Source of the DNA: Ignavibacteria bacterium
GTDB taxonomy: Bacteria; Bacteroidota; Ignavibacteria; Tepidaquicellales; OLB5
Reading direction: 5' to 3'
DNA length: 8,876 nt
NCBI GenBank assembly: GCA_026417195.1
Contig: JAOADS010000039.1
Location: 4,901 to 13,776 of the forward strand
Shown here: piece by piece, positions 6,131-8,876 of the stretch
How positions within the stretch are numbered: the stretch's first letter is position 1
Layout: each line of letters opens with the position of its first letter
Notes under the pieces: generated by a model
Database searches by the model: none
Told to the model about the DNA's origin: nothing
What the model saw: only the letters and a program-made list of their open reading frames with translations
Program-made: the position numbers and the translations under genes

Positions 6131-7089
6131 ACTTGAAAACCAGAATATCTGAGCTCTTTGGAATAAAATATCCGATAATCCAGGCAGGTATGGTTTGGAC
6201 TTCAGGCTGGAGACTTGCTGCAGCAGCAAGTAAACATGGTTGCTTGGGATTGATAGGTGCCGGCTCAATGAAAGCTGATCTTTTAAGGACCCATATCAGG
6301 AAATTCAGGGAATATTTCGGAGACAATAAGACTCCGCCCTTTGGTGTGAATGTTCCATTAATCCGAGGAGATATTAACAGACTGATAGATACAATATTAG
6401 AAGAAAAAGTTAATATTGTATTTTCTTCAGCAGGTAATCCTTCAGTCTTCTCATCAGTATTTAACGAGAACAAAATTACTTGGGTTCACGTTATAGCATC
6501 CGTTAAGCACGCAATAAAGGCTGAAGAAGCCGGATGTGATGCAGTTGTAGCAGAAGGTTTTGAAGCAGGCGGTCATAACGGAGTTGACGAGATAACTACA
6601 TTTTGTCTGGTTCCTCAGGTAAGTCTGGCTGTAAAGATTCCCGTAATAGCAGCTGGCGGTATTGCAACCGGAAGACAAATTGCAGCAGCATTTGCTCTTG
6701 GATCAGAAGGCGTACAGATAGGAACAAGATTTGCAGCTACAACTGAGGCTTCATGTTCAGATAAGTTTAAAGAAAAAATAGTTGAAGCTTCAGATAACTC
6801 AACAATACTAACTCTTAAAAAACTGGCTCCGGTCAGATTATATAAAAATAAATTTGCCCTAAAAGCTCTTGAGGCAGAAAAGCGGGGTGCAGATGAGGAA
6901 GAACTCAAGCAACTCCTTGGGGAGAAAAGAGAAATGAAGGGAATATTTGAAGGTGATACTGAAGAAGGTGAACTTGAGATGGGACAGTCATCAGGTCTGG
7001 TAAATGAAATAAAGGATTTCAAAGATGTTTTGGCTGATCTTTTAAATGAATACAATCAGACAATAAAAAAGTTTTCTGAGATAAAATGA
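6127..7089 (+). CDS. Nitronate monooxygenase / FabK-like FMN enzyme
   Basis: A 320-residue TIM-barrel flavoprotein of the 2-nitropropane dioxygenase family; relatives oxidise alkyl nitronates or reduce enoyl-ACP/CoA. Visible: the FMN-contact N-terminus KYPIIQAGM (~14-22); GVNVPLIR near residue 75; VHVIASVKHAIKAEEAGCDA (~119-138); the VAEGFEAGGHNG block (~140-151) with the catalytic-position histidine; IPVIAAGGIATGRQIAAAFA (~171-190) and the phosphate-binding GVQIGTRFAAT; and the C-terminal EMGQSSGLVNEI. The start is TTG at 6127, overlapping the ribH TGA by 4 nt. A second in-frame TTG at 6133 would give MKTRISELFG, closer to typical N-termini, so the true start may be two codons later. The stop overlaps the next gene's ATG (ATGA). 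FMN dependence suits its place after ribH. Substrate unknown; FabK versus nitronate activity is not resolved. Confidence 0.9.
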   Translation: MNLKTRISELFGIKYPIIQAGMVWTSGWRLAAAASKHGCLGLIGAGSMKADLLRTHIRKFREYFGDNKTPPFGVNVPLIRGDINRLIDTILEEKVNIVFSSAGNPSVFSSVFNENKITWVHVIASVKHAIKAEEAGCDAVVAEGFEAGGHNGVDEITTFCLVPQVSLAVKIPVIAAGGIATGRQIAAAFALGSEGVQIGTRFAATTEASCSDKFKEKIVEASDNSTILTLKKLAPVRLYKNKFALKALEAEKRGADEEELKQLLGEKREMKGIFEGDTEEGELEMGQSSGLVNEIKDFKDVLADLLNEYNQTIKKFSEIK

Positions 7090-8447
7090 AACAATTTATC
7101 AAAATAGCTTCCGGTCAGGGATTCTGGGGAGACCTTATAGATGCACCTGTTCATCAGGCAGAAAAAGGAGAAATTGACTATCTTATGATGGACTACCTTG
7201 CCGAAGTTACAATGTCAATTCTCCAGAAACAGAAATTAAAGAACCCTGATCACGGCTATGCAAGAGATATCCCGGAACTAATGGAAAGACTCCTGCCGCT
7301 TCTGAAAGAAAAAGGTTTTAAAATAATTACAAACGGTGGAGGGGTTAATCCAGTTGCATGCAAAGACGCAGTTTTCAGCGTCGCTAAAAAACTTGGTATT
7401 AGTGGAATAAAAATAGGAGTAGTAACAGGTGACAATATTCTTGAAAGAATAGATGAGCTCTTCAGTGAAGGAATTTTGCTTAATAATATGGAAACTGGAG
7501 AAAGTGCAGAGGCAATTAAAGATAAACTCCTCAGCGCTAATGTTTATTTAGGCGCAGCTCCGGTTGTTGAAGCGTTGAAGCTGGGAGCTGATATAGTCAT
7601 TACAGGCAGGGTCACAGATACCGGGCTTACACTGGCTCCGATGATTTATGAATTTGGCTGGGAAATGACCGATTGGGATAAATTAGCAGCCGGAACTGTT
7701 GCAGGCCATATAATAGAATGCGGAGCTCAGGCATCAGGTGGCAATTTCCTCGGAGACTGGGAGTCAATACCAGATCTTGCAAGAGTTGGTTTCCCTATAG
7801 TGGAAGCATATCCGATCGGGACCTTCTATATAACTAAACATGAAGGTACCGGAGGTCTTGTATCAGTTGAGACTGTAAGCGAACAATTGCTTTATGAAAT
7901 TGGAAATCCAGCTGATTACATTACACCAGACTGCATAGCTGATTTCACCACTATAAATCTTTCCCAAGAATCGAAAGACAGAGTAAAAGTTTACGGAGTT
8001 AAGGGAAGACCTGCTACTGATTTCTACAAGGTGTCAATGTCATATTCAGACGGATACAGTGCTTTTTCAACGTTAACTTACTGTGCTCCAGATGCTTTAA
8101 AAAAAGCTGAAGCAGCAGACAGAATTTTGAGAACAAGACTTTCGGATTTAAACCTGAAGTTTGATGAAATAAGAACTGAATACCTGGGTTACAACTCATG
8201 CCATGGCCCCCTTGTTAAAAGAAGGGATGATTTAAGTGAGGTTGTTCTGAGAATAGGTGTAAGGTCACATGACAGAGCAAGTGTAGAAAGATTCGGTAAG
8301 GAAATTGCACCACTCATACTTACCGGACCACCCGGAGTAACCGGATTTGCAGGTGGAAGACCAAAGCCATCCGAAGTTGTGGCTTACTGGCCGGCTTTGA
8401 TTCCCAAAAATAAAGTAAAAGCTGAAGTTTCACTATATGAATTATAA
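7086..8447 (+). CDS. AtuA-family (DUF1446) protein, acyclic terpene utilisation type
   Basis: This 453-residue protein matches the AtuA/DUF1446 family, found in citronellol/geraniol and related acyl-CoA degradation clusters; its own reaction is not established. Conserved blocks: IASGQGFWGDL (~7-17) and YLMMDYLAEVTM (~32-43), then GYARDIPELMERLLPLL, ITNGGGVNP (~80-88), APVVEALKLGADIVITGRVT (~158-177), AAGTVAGHIIECGAQASGGN (~203-222), EGTGGLVSVETV (~253-264), GVKGRPATDFYKVSMSYSDG, and the C-terminal GPPGVTGFAGGRPKPSEVVA. It ends after this domain, without the extra C-terminal region (DUF4387-like) that some longer AtuA proteins carry. The ATG at 7086 lies in an ATGA overlap with the preceding stop, so translation is probably coupled. 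No signal peptide or membrane segment. The family call is firm; a terpene substrate is not implied by this neighbourhood. Confidence 0.88.
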   Translation: MKQFIKIASGQGFWGDLIDAPVHQAEKGEIDYLMMDYLAEVTMSILQKQKLKNPDHGYARDIPELMERLLPLLKEKGFKIITNGGGVNPVACKDAVFSVAKKLGISGIKIGVVTGDNILERIDELFSEGILLNNMETGESAEAIKDKLLSANVYLGAAPVVEALKLGADIVITGRVTDTGLTLAPMIYEFGWEMTDWDKLAAGTVAGHIIECGAQASGGNFLGDWESIPDLARVGFPIVEAYPIGTFYITKHEGTGGLVSVETVSEQLLYEIGNPADYITPDCIADFTTINLSQESKDRVKVYGVKGRPATDFYKVSMSYSDGYSAFSTLTYCAPDALKKAEAADRILRTRLSDLNLKFDEIRTEYLGYNSCHGPLVKRRDDLSEVVLRIGVRSHDRASVERFGKEIAPLILTGPPGVTGFAGGRPKPSEVVAYWPALIPKNKVKAEVSLYEL

Positions 8448-8473
8448 AGAATTAACCCTAAAAGCTTAAGAGA

Positions 8474-8876
8474 ATGAGTAAAACACTTGTTATCGGAGCA
8501 GCAGGACAGATAGGTTCTGAGCTGACACTGGAACTGAGAAACCGATACGGAAATGAAAACGTATTTGCAGCTGATGTCAATGATGTAAATAATGAAGTTG
8601 CCTCTTCAGGACCCTTTGTGAGAATTAATGTCATGCATTCCGATAAACTATTTAATTTCATAAAGAGTGAGAAAATCTCCGAAGTTTATCACCTTGCTGC
8701 TATGCTTTCAGCAAAGGCTGAACAAAAACCCAAGGAAGCATGGGAACTTAACATTCAAAGTCTTCTGAATATACTAGAATTGTGCAGAGAAGGGACTATA
8801 AGCAAACTATTCTGGCCAAGTTCGATAGCTGTCTTCGGCCCCTCTACTCCGAAAATCAATACACCTCAGATAACTG
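8474..8876 (+). CDS. SDR-type NAD-dependent epimerase/L-threonine 3-dehydrogenase, 3' end beyond the window
   Basis: The first 134 codons of an extended short-chain dehydrogenase. VIGAAGQIGSELTLEL (~6-21) is the Rossmann G-x-x-G-x-x-G loop, AADVND (~34-39) carries the acidic residue expected for NAD preference, and VYHLAAMLSAKAEQKP (~72-87) and LNIQSLLNILELCREG follow. WPSSIAVFGPSTP (~115-127) holds the catalytic-position serine strand; the YxxxK motif would lie past the edge. The combination of HLAA-LSA and WPSSIAVFGP is characteristic of the SDR-type threonine dehydrogenases (GalE-like Tdh), which oxidise L-threonine to 2-amino-3-ketobutyrate, but a nucleotide-sugar epimerase cannot be fully excluded from half the protein. 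The ATG at 8474 directly precedes the Rossmann strand, 26 nt after the atuA-like stop, so it probably belongs to the same transcript. Confidence 0.9.
   Translation, partial: MSKTLVIGAAGQIGSELTLELRNRYGNENVFAADVNDVNNEVASSGPFVRINVMHSDKLFNFIKSEKISEVYHLAAMLSAKAEQKPKEAWELNIQSLLNILELCREGTISKLFWPSSIAVFGPSTPKINTPQIT

Noticed and set aside
1..8876. CRISPR array, insertion sequence, prophage or defence island
   Set aside because: No regularly spaced repeats, transposase or integrase motifs, terminal inverted repeats or defence-type domains on either strand; gene content and base composition look uniform and housekeeping.

Overview
The window is a compact, AT-rich bacterial chromosome segment with no phage, transposon, CRISPR or plasmid signature. 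Two features point to the Bacteroidota/Ignavibacteria/Chlorobi group. First, the two best promoter-like sites carry the TAnnTTTG -7 element typical of that group, and most starts lack a clear Shine-Dalgarno. Second, the order pheT, small coiled-coil gene, zapA, structured RNA, rny is one I associate with it. The phylum assignment is inference from style and synteny; no database search was possible.

Left half (1-4516), all minus strand, read right to left: pheT (PheRS beta), interrupted near its 3' end so that the C-terminal anticodon-binding domain is a separate overlapping frame; a 119-residue coiled-coil protein; the division regulator zapA; a roughly 245-nt structured RNA that I call 6S RNA (ssrS); and rny (RNase Y), cut by the window edge inside its HD domain. 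The block covers tRNA charging, cell division, control of RNA polymerase and mRNA decay.

Centre (4517-4835): a divergent intergenic region with a TAnnTTTG element just upstream of pheT (minus), a good TTG/TAnnTTTG promoter (plus), and a tRNA with anticodon CAT.

Right half (4836-8876), all plus strand and tightly packed: a PHP-family phosphoesterase; ribH (lumazine synthase); a nitronate monooxygenase/FabK-like FMN enzyme; an AtuA-family (DUF1446) protein; and the 5' part of an SDR-type L-threonine 3-dehydrogenase/epimerase. ribH, the FMN enzyme and atuA-like are joined by 4-bp stop/start overlaps and look like one operon. ribH makes a flavin precursor and its direct neighbour should need FMN. 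The last three genes look catabolic (acyl-CoA, terpenoid or amino-acid metabolism), but the substrate cannot be read from sequence.

Most noteworthy are the split pheT, the long-range-paired RNA between zapA and rny with competing alternative helices, and the possible leaderless pheT transcript. I see no clearly new multi-gene defence or biosynthetic system here.
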